Source: Streptomyces sp. R302 (GTDB lineage Bacteria; Actinomycetota; Actinomycetes; Streptomycetales; Streptomycetaceae). From it: a stretch of 64,000 nucleotides of DNA. The translations under genes and the position numbers were made by a program. Shown in pieces: positions 1 through 8,951 of the stretch. Location: assembly GCF_012927245.1 (NCBI RefSeq), contig NZ_JABBGE010000010.1:62001-126000 (forward strand), written 5' to 3'. Each line of letters opens with the position of its first letter. Position 1 is the stretch's first letter. The notes below the pieces were generated by a model. The model was given only the letters and a program-made list of their open reading frames with translations, made no database searches and had not been told where the DNA came from.

Positions 1-2
1 GG

Positions 3-218
3 CGCTGGGCCCGGCAGGACGTACGGGGCAACGTGCCGCCCGGCGTGGACGCCCAGTTCTCGCTGGGGGAGGAGCGACTGGCCTGGGCCGTACGCCCGGA
101 GTTCAATGAAGTGGACTATCCGGACCTTTACGATGAACCTCATCCGGTGGTGCTCCGGACCCTGCAAGCCGCGCCCGACCGGCCGTACCTCTGGCGGACG
201 CTCCCCACGGAACTGTGA
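3..218 (+). CDS. C-terminal fragment of an unrecognised protein (5' end outside the window)
   Basis: The frame is open from the left edge and ends at a TGA at 216-218, giving about 71 visible residues. The fragment is acidic and rich in Pro, Asp and Glu, and ends in WRTLPTEL. I do not recognise a family. A GTG at 33 could in principle start it, but the frame is open upstream and no ribosome binding site is visible there, so I treat it as the tail of a longer gene. It is followed by about 155 nt with no evident gene before the convergent acyltransferase. Confidence 0.5.
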   Translation, partial: RWARQDVRGNVPPGVDAQFSLGEERLAWAVRPEFNEVDYPDLYDEPHPVVLRTLQAAPDRPYLWRTLPTEL

Positions 219-374
219 GTTCCGAAGAACCGTCACCTGCCGCCGCCGGAACTGGCGTCAGGGGCCGCGCACCCGCATCGGCGACGACACCACCGACGCC
301 CTCTTCCTCCGCTCCGGAAGGGTAGCCCCGGGGCGCGGATCGCCGTGCGCCACCCCGAGTGAGGACCCGCGGGG

Positions 375-1100
375 CTACTTCCCGGCGGCCTTCAGCTGCT
401 CCGGGGTAGGTGCCGTGCCGCCCAGGTGCGCGGGGATCCACCAGGTGTCCGTGGCGTCCTTCGGACGCACCGGGTAGGCGCGCTGCGCGGCCTCCAGGAG
501 CTCCTGGACCCGGTCGCGCAGCCGGCGCGTGATCGCGCCCGCGTACTGGTCGGCGGGGGCCTCCACCGGCTCCCCGACCCGGATCGTCACCGGGATGTGC
601 GCGCGCTTGAAGTTCCGCGGCCGGCCCTTCGTCCAGATCCGCTGCGTGCCCCACAGGGCCATGGGGATCAGCGGCACCCCGGCCTCCTGGGCGAGCCGGG
701 CGGCGCCCGACTTGAAGCTCTTCAGCGTGAACGACTCCGAGATGGTCGCCTCGGGGAAGACGCCGACGATCTCGCCCGCCCGCAGCGCCTCCAGGGCGTG
801 CTTGTACGCGTGCTCGCCCTGGGAGCGGTCCACCGGGATGTGCTTCATCGCCCGCATCAGCGGCCCGGAGACCTTGTGGCGGAAGACGGACTCCTTCGCC
901 ATGAAGCGCACCAGGCGCTTCTGCGGCAGCGCGGCCAGGCCGTCGAAGATGAAGTCCAGGTAGCTGATGTGATTGCTGACCAGGACGGCACCGCCGGTCC
1001 GCGGGATGTGCTCCGAACCCTGTGTGTCGATCTTGAGATCGAGCGCCTTGAACATGGTGAGCGCGGCGCCGATCACCGGTCGGTACACGAGTTCTGCCAT
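375..1100 (-). CDS. 1-acyl-sn-glycerol-3-phosphate acyltransferase (PlsC family)
   Basis: A 241-aa lysophospholipid acyltransferase expected to transfer a fatty acyl group to lysophosphatidic acid at the inner face of the membrane. The catalytic HX4D motif is visible as NHISYLD (His44, Asp49) and the glycerophosphate-binding block III as FPEATIS (residues 115-121, where many relatives have FPEGTRS). A short hydrophobic N-terminus fits membrane association. The ATG at 1100 is chosen because the protein then begins at the usual position before HX4D, and an AGAAGG-like site lies about 12 nt upstream. The frame stays open further upstream but that stretch is not protein-like. It is divergent from the thioredoxin gene. 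Confidence 0.88.
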   Translation of the reverse strand: MAELVYRPVIGAALTMFKALDLKIDTQGSEHIPRTGGAVLVSNHISYLDFIFDGLAALPQKRLVRFMAKESVFRHKVSGPLMRAMKHIPVDRSQGEHAYKHALEALRAGEIVGVFPEATISESFTLKSFKSGAARLAQEAGVPLIPMALWGTQRIWTKGRPRNFKRAHIPVTIRVGEPVEAPADQYAGAITRRLRDRVQELLEAAQRAYPVRPKDATDTWWIPAHLGGTAPTPEQLKAAGK

Positions 1101-1341
1101 GGGAGAGATACCCCTTCTTCTGTGCCTGTGGGAGGGCTCTCCCGGCGAAGTTACGCGGCCGTAGGTTTTCGGCTTTGGGCAGATCGTGCCCCATGTGGGC
1201 CGCCGTGACCAGTCCAGGCGGCTTCGTACGGGGAGATTCTCGTCACTCGCGGTGGTCGTGGCGGGAATCGTTCGGCCGCGTGCGACGCTGCACGGGAAGA
1301 AGGACGGGGAAACGCCGGAGAAGGATGACGGGGGACCAGGG

Positions 1342-1668
1342 ATGACGGCGGAGACGACGCGCAGGCTCGGACCGGAGCGCCTCGGCGGCGCGGAGCTGGG
1401 GGAGCGGGCGACGCTGGTCCAGTTCTCCAGCGCCTTCTGCCAGCCCTGCCGGGCCACCCGCCGGGTCCTCGACGAGGTGGCCGCCATGGTGCCGGGCGTG
1501 GCGCACGTGGAGATCGACGCCGAGGAGCACCTCGGCCTCGTCCGCGACCTGGAGGTGACCCGTACCCCCACCGTCCTCGTCCTCGACGCGGCCGGCGTGA
1601 TCGTCCGCCGGGCCGCCGGACAGCCCCGCAAGGCGGACGTCATCGCCGCCCTCGGTCACGCGCTGTGA
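1342..1668 (+). CDS. Thioredoxin-family protein
   Basis: A 108-aa single-domain thioredoxin-fold protein. The redox motif is CQPC (Cys33, Cys36) in the context FCQPCR. The cis-proline region is RTPTVLVLD. The CXXC differs from the classical WCGPC of TrxA, so a specialised disulfide or peroxide-handling partner is plausible. I chose the ATG at 1342 because a GGGACCAGGG purine stretch precedes it and the residues encoded upstream are not conserved-looking. It sits with flavin reductase and electron-transfer flavoprotein genes, a redox neighbourhood, but each appears to be transcribed separately. Confidence 0.82.
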   Translation: MTAETTRRLGPERLGGAELGERATLVQFSSAFCQPCRATRRVLDEVAAMVPGVAHVEIDAEEHLGLVRDLEVTRTPTVLVLDAAGVIVRRAAGQPRKADVIAALGHAL

Positions 1669-1917
1669 GCCTGCCGGGCCGCCGGACCCCCCTTGGGGCG
1701 GTCCGGCCCGGGGATTCTGACGCGGTGACACATCTCCCACATCGCGATACGCACTTGACCTGGACCGTCACCCGTCGTCACCCTGACGGAGTGACCGGTG
1801 ACCTCCTTCTCCACGGCCGGGCCCATGTGGACCTGGGCCGCCACGCGAGCGCGCGCTGTCCGGGCTTCTGACGCCCCCGGACCCCGCTCCACACCGCCCC
1901 GCACGAAGGACGACTCC

Positions 1918-2442
1918 ATGACGGTCTCGCCCGAGCTCCGCTCCGTTCCGGCGATCGGCGCCCCCCGCTCCGCCTCGCCCGACCTGCTGCGCTCCGTCTT
2001 CCGCCGGCACGCCGCCGGCGTCGCCGTGATCACCGCGCACGGCGAGAGCCCCGTCGGCTTCACCGCCACCTCGCTCAACTCCGTCGCGGCCGACCCGCCG
2101 CTGATCTCCTTCGGCGTGGGCACCGGCTCCTCCAGCTGGCCCGTGCTCGCCGAGGCGGAGCACGTCGGCGTGCACATCCTCGGCGAGCACCAGGAGGAGC
2201 TGGCGACCACCTTCGCGCGCAGTGGCGCCGACCGGTTCGCCGCGCCGACCCGCTGGAGCCGGGGGCCCGAGGGCGTGCCCGTGCTCGACGGGGTGCAGGC
2301 CTGGCTGGTCTGCCGGGTGGTGGCCCGGGTGCCCGCCGGCGACCACCGGATCGTCATAGCCGAGGCCGTCGCGGGGGACCCCGGCGGCGCGGGCCGTCCG
2401 CTCCTGTACCACCAGGGGCGCTTCAACGCGCTGCGCGACTGA
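1918..2442 (+). CDS. Flavin reductase-like FMN-binding protein
   Basis: A 174-aa protein of the flavin reductase (FMN-binding split barrel) family, which reduces FMN or FAD with NAD(P)H and often feeds two-component monooxygenases. Family signals include the N-terminal FRRHAAGVAVITAHG segment, GFTATSLNSVAADPPLISF and the C-terminal PLLYHQGRFNAL. The ATG at 1918 has GAAGGA at 1904-1909. No partner monooxygenase is adjacent, so the in vivo flavin acceptor is unknown. The gene lies upstream of etfBA but is separated from it by about 200 nt holding a palindrome. Confidence 0.85.
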   Translation: MTVSPELRSVPAIGAPRSASPDLLRSVFRRHAAGVAVITAHGESPVGFTATSLNSVAADPPLISFGVGTGSSSWPVLAEAEHVGVHILGEHQEELATTFARSGADRFAAPTRWSRGPEGVPVLDGVQAWLVCRVVARVPAGDHRIVIAEAVAGDPGGAGRPLLYHQGRFNALRD

Positions 2443-2489
2443 GAGTTCCCGCGCCGGCGGCGCCGCGCGCGTTGGGCAGATCACAGTGC

Positions 2490-2503
2490 TGAGCGCTTGC
2501 TCA
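2490..2503. promoter_or_regulatory. Palindromic operator candidate upstream of etfBA
   Basis: TGAGC-GCTT-GCTCA is a perfect inverted repeat with 5-bp arms about 140 nt before etfB. A TAATAT box at 2532-2537 could be the -10 element, placing the palindrome just upstream of the promoter core. TGAGC/GCTCA half-sites resemble TetR-type operators in actinobacteria; the assignment to any regulator is inference. Confidence 0.35.
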
Positions 2504-2640
2504 CTGGTCACGAACTGGGTGTACTGGCGAGTAATATCTGGTCGAGGCGTCCGGCGCCCCGGCCGGAAACCCGCCCTTCAGGCGCCTATGCTGCGAGCAA
2601 CAAGGCAGCCCAGTTATGACGATGCAGTAGGAGAGCCGGC

Positions 2641-3435
2641 GTGAGCTTGAGGATCGTTGTCTGTGTGAAGTACGTGCCGGACGCCACTGGCGACCGGAAG
2701 TTCGCCGACGACCTGACGGTCGACCGCGAGGACGTCGACGGTCTCCTGTCGGAGCTCGACGAGTACGCGGTCGAGCAGGCGCTGCAGATCGCCGAGGAGG
2801 CGGACGACGCCGAGGTGACCGTCCTGACCGTCGGCCCCGAGGACGCGCGCGACGCGCTCCGCAAGGCGCTGTCGATGGGCGCCGACAAGGCCGTCCACGT
2901 CGACGACGAGTCCATCCACGGCTCCGACGTCATGGCCACCTCGCTGGTGCTCGCCAAGGCGATCGAGAAGACCGGCTACGACCTGGTCATCGCCGGCATG
3001 GCCTCCACCGACGGCACCATGGGTGTCCTCCCGGCGATCCTGGCCGAGCGCCTGGGCGTCCCGCAGGTCACCCTGCTCTCCGAGGTCAAGGTCGAGGGTG
3101 GCCCCAACGGCACTGTGACGGGCCGCCGCGACGGCGACACCGCCTCCGAGCAGCTGGAGGCCTCCCTCCCGGCCGTCGTCTCCGTGACGGACCAGTCGGG
3201 CGAGGCGCGCTACCCGTCCTTCAAGGGCATCATGGCCGCCAAGAAGAAGCCGGTCGAGGAGCTGGAGCTCGACGACCTGGACATCGACGAGGACGAGGTC
3301 GGCCTGGCCGGCTCCTGGACCGCCGTCGACTCCGCCGACGAGCGTCCGGCGCGCACCGCGGGCACGATCGTCAAGGACGAGGGCGAGGGCGGCAAGCAGC
3401 TCGCCGAGTACCTCGCGAGCCAGAAGTTCATCTAA
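2641..3435 (+). CDS. etfB: Electron transfer flavoprotein beta subunit
   Basis: A 264-aa EtfB/FixA protein. With EtfA it forms the heterodimer that takes electrons from acyl-CoA and related dehydrogenases and passes them to the quinone pool; the beta subunit binds AMP. The N-terminus MSLRIVVCVKYVPD and the GYDLVIAGMASTDGTMGVLP segment are typical, and the length is normal. It starts at GTG 2641, eight nt after AGGAGAG. It is 57 nt upstream of etfA and clearly cotranscribed. The acidic linker EELELDDLDIDEDEVG (about residues 205-220) precedes the C-terminal arm. Confidence 0.95.
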   Translation: MSLRIVVCVKYVPDATGDRKFADDLTVDREDVDGLLSELDEYAVEQALQIAEEADDAEVTVLTVGPEDARDALRKALSMGADKAVHVDDESIHGSDVMATSLVLAKAIEKTGYDLVIAGMASTDGTMGVLPAILAERLGVPQVTLLSEVKVEGGPNGTVTGRRDGDTASEQLEASLPAVVSVTDQSGEARYPSFKGIMAAKKKPVEELELDDLDIDEDEVGLAGSWTAVDSADERPARTAGTIVKDEGEGGKQLAEYLASQKFI

Positions 3436-3492
3436 GGCTCCCGCGAGCCGCTCAGACCGCCCCCTTTTTCGTTCGCAGGAGATTGAAGTCCC

Positions 3493-4455
<963 letters not shown>

Positions 4456-4490
4456 CGACCAGCGCTTCCGCAGGTCCGACTTCTCGGATC

Positions 4491-4526
4491 CAGGGGCCGC
4501 ACGGCGAGTTCGCCGTGCGGCCCCTG
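4491..4526 (+). terminator. Rho-independent-type terminator of etfBA
   Basis: Two perfectly complementary 17-nt arms (4491-4507 and 4510-4526, left arm CAGGGGCCGCACGGCGA) are separated by GT, giving a very stable hairpin right after etfA. No long U tract follows, as is usual in Streptomyces. Confidence 0.85.
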
Positions 4527-4543
4527 GCCGTTTCGGACAACCA

Positions 4544-4572
4544 TTGACGCAGGTCCGACGGCCTACTAACTT
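4544..4572 (+). promoter_or_regulatory. Promoter of the aldolase-like gene
   Basis: TTGACG (4544-4549), a 17-nt spacer and TAACTT (4567-4572) match the HrdB-type -35/-10 consensus unusually well for this genome. The predicted transcript begins about 45 nt upstream of the start codon. Confidence 0.6.
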
Positions 4573-4578
4573 CGCTAT

Positions 4579-4605
4579 ACGGATTGTTGATTCCGTGAAG
4601 CGGAA
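4579..4605. promoter_or_regulatory. Overlapping inverted repeats, probable repressor operator
   Basis: Two nested palindromes overlap the predicted transcription start: ACGGA (4579-4583) with TCCGT (4592-4596), and TTCCG (4591-4595) with CGGAA (4601-4605) around TGAAG. The position between the -10 box and the ribosome binding site AGGAGGG (4609-4615) suits a repressor. The TTCCG-N5-CGGAA shape resembles IclR-family sites, but the cognate protein is not identified. Confidence 0.45.
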
Positions 4606-4622
4606 AACAGGAGGGATCAGGG

Positions 4623-5924
4623 ATGGGTCAGCAGGAGAAGGTGTCGACGAGCCTCGCGGGCGCGGTCAGCGAGGGCATCAGCGCCTCCCTCGCCGCGGTG
4701 GACGCCGAGCTCGACCGCCGCTACCCGGGCGACCCCGGCACCCGCCAGCCCGTCCACACCGTCTACGTCCCCGGCAACGTCTTCGACGCCGGCACCATCC
4801 GCTCCTGGGGCGACCAGGCCCTCGCCGCGCTCGACGAGCACGCCCCGGACGCCGCCTCCTTCGCCGCCGTCCTCGGCCTCTCCGACGACCTCGCCGAGGA
4901 CGTGTACGCGCGCGTGCGCGCCAAGCTGGAGCGCGAGCCCATCGAGGACCTCCGGGTCGACTTCGAGGACGGGTACGCGGGGGGCGGCGGTGCCGAAGAA
5001 GACAACGACGCGGCCCGCGCCGCCCGCCTGATCAACGAGGCGTACGCCAAGGGCACCGCCGCCCCCTACATGGGCATCCGGATGAAGTGCATGGAGGCCG
5101 CCGTCCGCGACCGCGGCATCCGCACCACCGACGTCTTCCTCACCGGCCTCCTGGAGAGCGGCGGCCTGCCCGACGGCCTCGTCCTCACCCTCCCGAAGGT
5201 CACCTACCCCGAGCAGGTCACCGCCTTCGTGCGCCTCCTGGAGGCCTTCGAGAAGACCCACGGCCTCGACGCCGGCCGCCTCGGCTTCGAGATCCAGATC
5301 GAGACCAGCCAGTCCATCCTCGCCGCCGACGGCACCGCGGCCGTCGCCCGCATGATCGACGCCGCCGAGGGCCGAGCCACCGGTCTCCACTACGGCACCT
5401 TCGACTACAGCGCCTGCCTCGGCGTCTCCGCCGCCTACCAGGCCAGTGACCACCCGGCCGCCGACCACGCCAAGGCGATCATGCAGGTCGCCGCCGCCGG
5501 CACCGGCGTACGCGTCTCCGACGGCTCCACCAACGTCCTCCCGGTCGGCTCCACGGCCCACGTCCACGAGGCGTGGAAGCTGCACTACGGCCTCACCCGC
5601 CGCGCCCTGGCCCGCGCCTACTACCAGGGCTGGGACATGCACCCGGGCCACATCCCCACCCGCTACGCCGCCGTCTTCGCCTTCTACCGCGAGGGCTTCG
5701 AGACCGCCGCCAAGCGCCTCTCCGCCTACGCCAACCACGCCGGCGGCGACGTCATGGACGAGCCCGCCACCGCCAAGGCGCTCTCCTCCTACCTGCTGCG
5801 CGGCCTGCAGTGCGGAGCCCTCGACACCGCCGAGGTCGACGCCCTCACCGGCATGACCCGCGCCGACGTGGAGCGCTTCGCCGCCCCGCGCCGCGGCGAC
5901 CTCACCGCCGGCGCCGGCCGCTGA
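4623..5924 (+). CDS. HpcH/HpaI-CitE-like aldolase family protein (DUF6986 type)
   Basis: A 433-aa TIM-barrel protein related to the HpcH/HpaI aldolase and citrate-lyase beta superfamily, resembling what is catalogued as DUF6986. Signals are the acidic metal-site strand DLRVDFEDGYAG, the GIRMKCME strand, PKVTYPEQV, and the metal ligand region FEIQIETSQSI. C-C bond cleavage or formation with a pyruvate or oxaloacetate-type enolate is expected; the real substrate is unknown. It has its own promoter and operator and an AGGAGGG site seven nt before the ATG. Its stop codon directly abuts the stop of the convergent LacI gene, with no bases between. Confidence 0.75.
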   Translation: MGQQEKVSTSLAGAVSEGISASLAAVDAELDRRYPGDPGTRQPVHTVYVPGNVFDAGTIRSWGDQALAALDEHAPDAASFAAVLGLSDDLAEDVYARVRAKLEREPIEDLRVDFEDGYAGGGGAEEDNDAARAARLINEAYAKGTAAPYMGIRMKCMEAAVRDRGIRTTDVFLTGLLESGGLPDGLVLTLPKVTYPEQVTAFVRLLEAFEKTHGLDAGRLGFEIQIETSQSILAADGTAAVARMIDAAEGRATGLHYGTFDYSACLGVSAAYQASDHPAADHAKAIMQVAAAGTGVRVSDGSTNVLPVGSTAHVHEAWKLHYGLTRRALARAYYQGWDMHPGHIPTRYAAVFAFYREGFETAAKRLSAYANHAGGDVMDEPATAKALSSYLLRGLQCGALDTAEVDALTGMTRADVERFAAPRRGDLTAGAGR

Positions 5925-6968
5925 TCATCCGGCGGGCGGCGGCGGGACCTCGCCCGAACCCCGGGCGAGGAGCCGCGTCCCGATGACGACCCGGCGGGGC
6001 GCCTCCGCGGCCCCGTCGAGCCGCCGGAAGAGCAGCTCGGCGGCCGTCCGGCCGAGCGCGGCCGGATCCTGGGCGATCACCGTGACGCCCAGGACGTCAC
6101 CGAGCTCGACGTCGTCGAAGCCGACCAGCGCCACCGGGTGCTCCCCGCCGCTCCGCCCGGCGAGCATCCGGACGGCGGTGACGGTGACCCGGTTGTTGCC
6201 CGCGAAGAGCGCCGTCACCGGCTCGGGGCCGGACAGCATCCCGGCGAGCGCCGCCGCCACCCGCTCCGGTTCCGTGGACCCGGGCGCCACCCACCGCTCG
6301 TCGACCGGCAGCCCCGCCTCCGCCATCGCCGCCCGGTAGCCGCGCAGCCGCTCCGCCGCCGTGTGGATCCGCGGCCGGTCGCCGACGAAGCCGATCCGCC
6401 GGTGCCCGTGGGCGATCAGGTGCGCCACGCCCTCGCGGGCCCCGCCGACGCCGTCCGAGAGGACGGTGTCCGCGTCGAGGCGTCCGGCCGGGCGGTCGGC
6501 GAAGACCGTGGCCACGCCCGCGCGCATCTCCGGCTCCAGATACCGGTGGTCGTCCCCGGCCGGGATCACGATCAGACCGTCCACCCGGCGCGCGCAGAGC
6601 GTCAGCGCCAGCTCCTGTTCCCGCCCGGGGTCGGCCGCGCTGGAGCCGTTGATCAGCAGCGTGCCGTGGGCCCGCGCCACCTCCTCCACGGCGCGGCTGA
6701 GCTGCCCGTAGAACGGGTCGGCGAGGTCCTCCAGGACGAGCCCGACGGTCGCCGTCCGCCCCTTCCGCAGCACCCGCGCGCTGTCGTTGCGGCGGAAACC
6801 GAGCGCGTCGATGGCCTCGCGGACCCGCCCCTCGGTCTCCGGAGTGACCCCCGGCTCGCCGTTCACCACCCGCGAGACCGTCTTCAGGCCGAGGCCCGCC
6901 CGGGCGGCGACGTCCTTCATCGTGGGCCTGTTGCCGTAGCGGGACTCGGGGCGGGTGGTCTCGGCCAC
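5925..6968 (-). CDS. LacI/PurR-family transcriptional repressor
   Basis: A 347-aa regulator. The N-terminal helix-turn-helix reads MKDVAARAGLGLKTVSRVVN and is followed by the hinge region; a periplasmic-binding-protein-like sugar-sensing domain fills the rest (GLVLEDLADPFYGQL, HRRIGFVGDR, PVALVGFDDVELGD). It is divergent from a ROK sugar kinase across 130 nt that holds a good LacI-type palindrome, so it probably represses itself and that kinase in response to a sugar or sugar phosphate. The ATG at 6968 gives about 16 residues before the HTH; a start closer to the HTH (MKDV) is possible. Confidence 0.93.
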   Translation of the reverse strand: MAETTRPESRYGNRPTMKDVAARAGLGLKTVSRVVNGEPGVTPETEGRVREAIDALGFRRNDSARVLRKGRTATVGLVLEDLADPFYGQLSRAVEEVARAHGTLLINGSSAADPGREQELALTLCARRVDGLIVIPAGDDHRYLEPEMRAGVATVFADRPAGRLDADTVLSDGVGGAREGVAHLIAHGHRRIGFVGDRPRIHTAAERLRGYRAAMAEAGLPVDERWVAPGSTEPERVAAALAGMLSGPEPVTALFAGNNRVTVTAVRMLAGRSGGEHPVALVGFDDVELGDVLGVTVIAQDPAALGRTAAELLFRRLDGAAEAPRRVVIGTRLLARGSGEVPPPPAG

Positions 6969-7041
6969 GGTGCGGGGTTCCTCCGGTAGGGCGTGCGCGG
7001 GTCCGGCGGACCATGCGCCGCCCGTCCGAGCATAGTGCGCT

Positions 7042-7055
7042 TGATAACGTTGTCA
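7042..7055. promoter_or_regulatory. LacI-family operator
   Basis: TGATAACGTTGTCA is a near-perfect 14-bp palindrome (one mismatched pair) centred on CG, the standard form for LacI-family half-sites. It lies between the divergent LacI gene and the ROK kinase gene, 73 nt from the former and 43 nt from the latter start codon. Confidence 0.75.
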
Positions 7056-7098
7056 CCCCGTCGGTGGGCGGTACGTGGGGCCGTGAGAACCTACCGGC

Positions 7099-8064
7099 AT
7101 GCGCACCACACCCGCTTCCGCTCCCGCTCCCGTGAGCCCGGCACCCCCCGTCGTCGCGCTCGACTTCGGCGGCACCAAGATCGCCGGGGCGCTGGTCGAC
7201 GCCGACGGACGGATCCTGGCCCGCGCCCAGCGGCCGACCCCGGCGCGGGAGGGCGCGGAGACCGTCTTCGGGGCGGTCGGCGCCGTGCTCGACGCCCTCG
7301 CCACCTCCCCGTCCTGGGAGGCCGCCGAGGCCGTCGGCATCGGCAGCGCGGGCCCCGTCGACGCCGCCCGGGGCACCGTCAGCCCGGTCAACGTGCCCGG
7401 CTGGCGCGGCTTCCCGCTGGTCGAGCGGGTCCGGGAGCACACCGGCGGCCGGCCGGTCACCCTCGTCGGCGACGGCGTCGCCATGACCGCCGCCGAGCAC
7501 TGGCTCGGCGCGGCCCGCGGCCACGCCGACGCCCTCGGCCTCGTCGTCTCGACCGGCGTCGGCGGCGGCCTCGTCCTGGGCGGCCGCCTCCACCCGGGCC
7601 CCACCGGCAACGCCGGCCACATCGGCCACCTCAGCGTCGACCTCGACGGCGACCCCTGCGCCTGCGGCGGCCGGGGCTGCGTCGAACGCCTCGCCAGCGG
7701 CCCGCACATCGCCCGCCACGCCCTCGACGGCGGCTGGCGTCCCGGCCCCGACGGCGACGCCTCGGCCGCCGCGGTGGCCGAGGCCGCGCGCGCCGGCCAC
7801 CCGGCGGCCCTCGCCGCCTTCGCGCGGGCCGCCCGCGCGCTCGCGGCCGGCATCGCCGCCACCGCGCACCTCGTCGAGGTCGACATCGCGGTGATCGGCG
7901 GGGGAGTCGCCGGCGCCGGCGAGGTCCTCTTCGCCCCGCTGCGGCGCGCCCTCACCGACTACGCCACGCTCTCCTTCGCCCGCAGCCTGACCGTCGTCCC
8001 CGCCGCCACCGGCCCGGACGCGGGCCTCCTGGGCGCCGCCGCCGCGACCCGCACGCCGCACTGA
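7099..8064 (+). CDS. ROK-family sugar kinase (glucokinase-like)
   Basis: A 321-aa ROK kinase expected to phosphorylate glucose, an N-acetylhexosamine or another hexose with ATP in the cytoplasm. The phosphate-binding motif is DFGGTK (22-27) and the zinc motif is CACGGRGC (Cys187, Cys189, Cys194) after GHIGH. No DNA-binding domain is present, unlike the ROK repressor at 15.4 kb, so this is an enzyme. An unusually Pro/Ala-rich first 18 residues precede the fold, and a start inside it cannot be excluded. The gene is probably controlled by the adjacent LacI protein. A copy of its last bases plus stop recurs 46 nt downstream in the repeat region. Confidence 0.9.
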   Translation: MRTTPASAPAPVSPAPPVVALDFGGTKIAGALVDADGRILARAQRPTPAREGAETVFGAVGAVLDALATSPSWEAAEAVGIGSAGPVDAARGTVSPVNVPGWRGFPLVERVREHTGGRPVTLVGDGVAMTAAEHWLGAARGHADALGLVVSTGVGGGLVLGGRLHPGPTGNAGHIGHLSVDLDGDPCACGGRGCVERLASGPHIARHALDGGWRPGPDGDASAAAVAEAARAGHPAALAAFARAARALAAGIAATAHLVEVDIAVIGGGVAGAGEVLFAPLRRALTDYATLSFARSLTVVPAATGPDAGLLGAAAATRTPH

Positions 8065-8254
8065 CCGTCCACCGCTCGGGCTCGCGCCGCTCGGGCTCGA
8101 GCCGCACTGACCGGCCGCCGCTCGGGCTCGCGCCGCTCGGGCTCGCGCCGCTCGGGCTCGCGCCGCTCGGGCTCGCGCCGCTCGGGCTCGCGCCGCTCGG
8201 GCTCGCGCCGCTCGGGCTCGCGCCGCTCGGGCTCGCGCCGCTCGGGCTCGCGCC
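8055..8254. repeat. 15-bp tandem array with a duplicated ROK gene end
   Basis: GCTCGGGCTCG starts at 8074, 8089 and then every 15 bp from 8120 to 8240, so eleven copies of a CCGCTCGGGCTCGCG unit. The 13-mer GCCGCACTGACCG, which contains the last codon and stop of the ROK gene (8055-8067), is repeated exactly at 8101-8113. The array therefore grew by copying the gene terminus together with adjacent DNA. The 15-bp period keeps frames open, which makes long false reading frames here. Confidence 0.9.
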
Positions 8255-8632
8255 CGCCGGGCCCCACGCCGGCCGGGCTCCGTGCCGGGCTCTGTGCTGG
8301 TCGGGCGCCGCCGGGCTGCGCGCCCACCGGGCGCCGCGCTTACTCGCGTACGGGAAAGGCCCGGGCCTCCGTGCTCGCCGGGTGCCGGTCGGGCTCCGCG
8401 CCGGCCGGGCGCCGTGCTTACTCGCGTACGGGAAAGGCCGGGGACTTCGCGCTCGCCGATGCCCGCCGGGCCCGCGCCCGCCGGGCCCGCGCCCGCCGGG
8501 CCCGCGCCCGCCGGGCCCGCGCCCGCTGGGCCCGCGCCCGCCGGGCCCCACGCCGGCCGGGCTCTGTGCTGGTCGGGCGCCGCCGGGCTCCGTGCCCGCC
8601 CGGCGTCGTGCTCACTCGCGTACGGGAAGGGC
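8250..8632. repeat. Second 15-bp array, segmental duplication and three copies of a gene tail
   Basis: GCCCGCCGGGCCCGC recurs six times from 8461 to 8550 (the fifth has one change and the last diverges at its end). ACTCGCGTACGGGAAAGGC occurs at 8342-8360 and 8420-8438, and with one change at 8614-8632. The last copy is the 3' end and stop of the minus-strand small gene, so the other two are extra copies of that gene tail. The block around TGTGCTGGTCGGGCGCCGCC at about 8293 is repeated near 8565, showing a larger segmental duplication. GCCCG/CGGGC units can fold into hairpins. Confidence 0.88.
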
Positions 8633-8812
8633 CCGGGGCTCCGCTTGCTGTGGGGTGCGCTGTTCGACCACGACCAGGAAGGCGTCCGAGGCCAGGTCCA
8701 TCACCACCCGGGCCGGCACCCCCTCCTCGCGGCGCGCGCCCGCGTACTCCTCGGCGGGCCAGTGCCCTCGCGGGCCGCCCGCGGGAAACCGTTCCAGAAC
8801 CGTACGGTCCAT
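8612..8812 (-). CDS. Small conserved hypothetical protein
   Basis: A 66-aa protein whose core reads LERFPAGGPRGHWPAEEY and then VVMDLASDAFLVVVE. It has the look of a small conserved actinobacterial protein, but I cannot name a function and see no membrane segment, signal peptide or catalytic motif. The C-terminal tail EPRALPVRE and stop lie inside the repeated element described above; the two extra copies would encode ARAFPVRE-stop and SPAFPVRE-stop. The ATG at 8812 is followed by the conserved-looking core. Confidence 0.6.
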   Translation of the reverse strand: MDRTVLERFPAGGPRGHWPAEEYAGARREEGVPARVVMDLASDAFLVVVEQRTPQQAEPRALPVRE

Positions 8813-8951
8813 CTCCGCACCCCCTCGTGCTCGCGGTTCTCAACGACCTCGGGGCCCGAAGCGTTACGCCTCGGCTCCGGACGTGTGTTCGTGGTTTTCG
8901 TGGCAGGGTGTTGCGGGCAAGCCACAGGGGGCCGTCGATGAGGGGGGAATC

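Noticed and set aside
8074..8550. CRISPR array
   Set aside because: Repeats are contiguous 15-bp units with no unique spacers, and no cas genes are present.
6993..8951. A very long plus-strand open frame running through the ROK gene and the repeat region into the kinase/NUDIX gene
   Set aside because: It is open only because of GC bias and the 15-bp repeats. Its product is Arg/Pro-rich low complexity until the real start at 8952.
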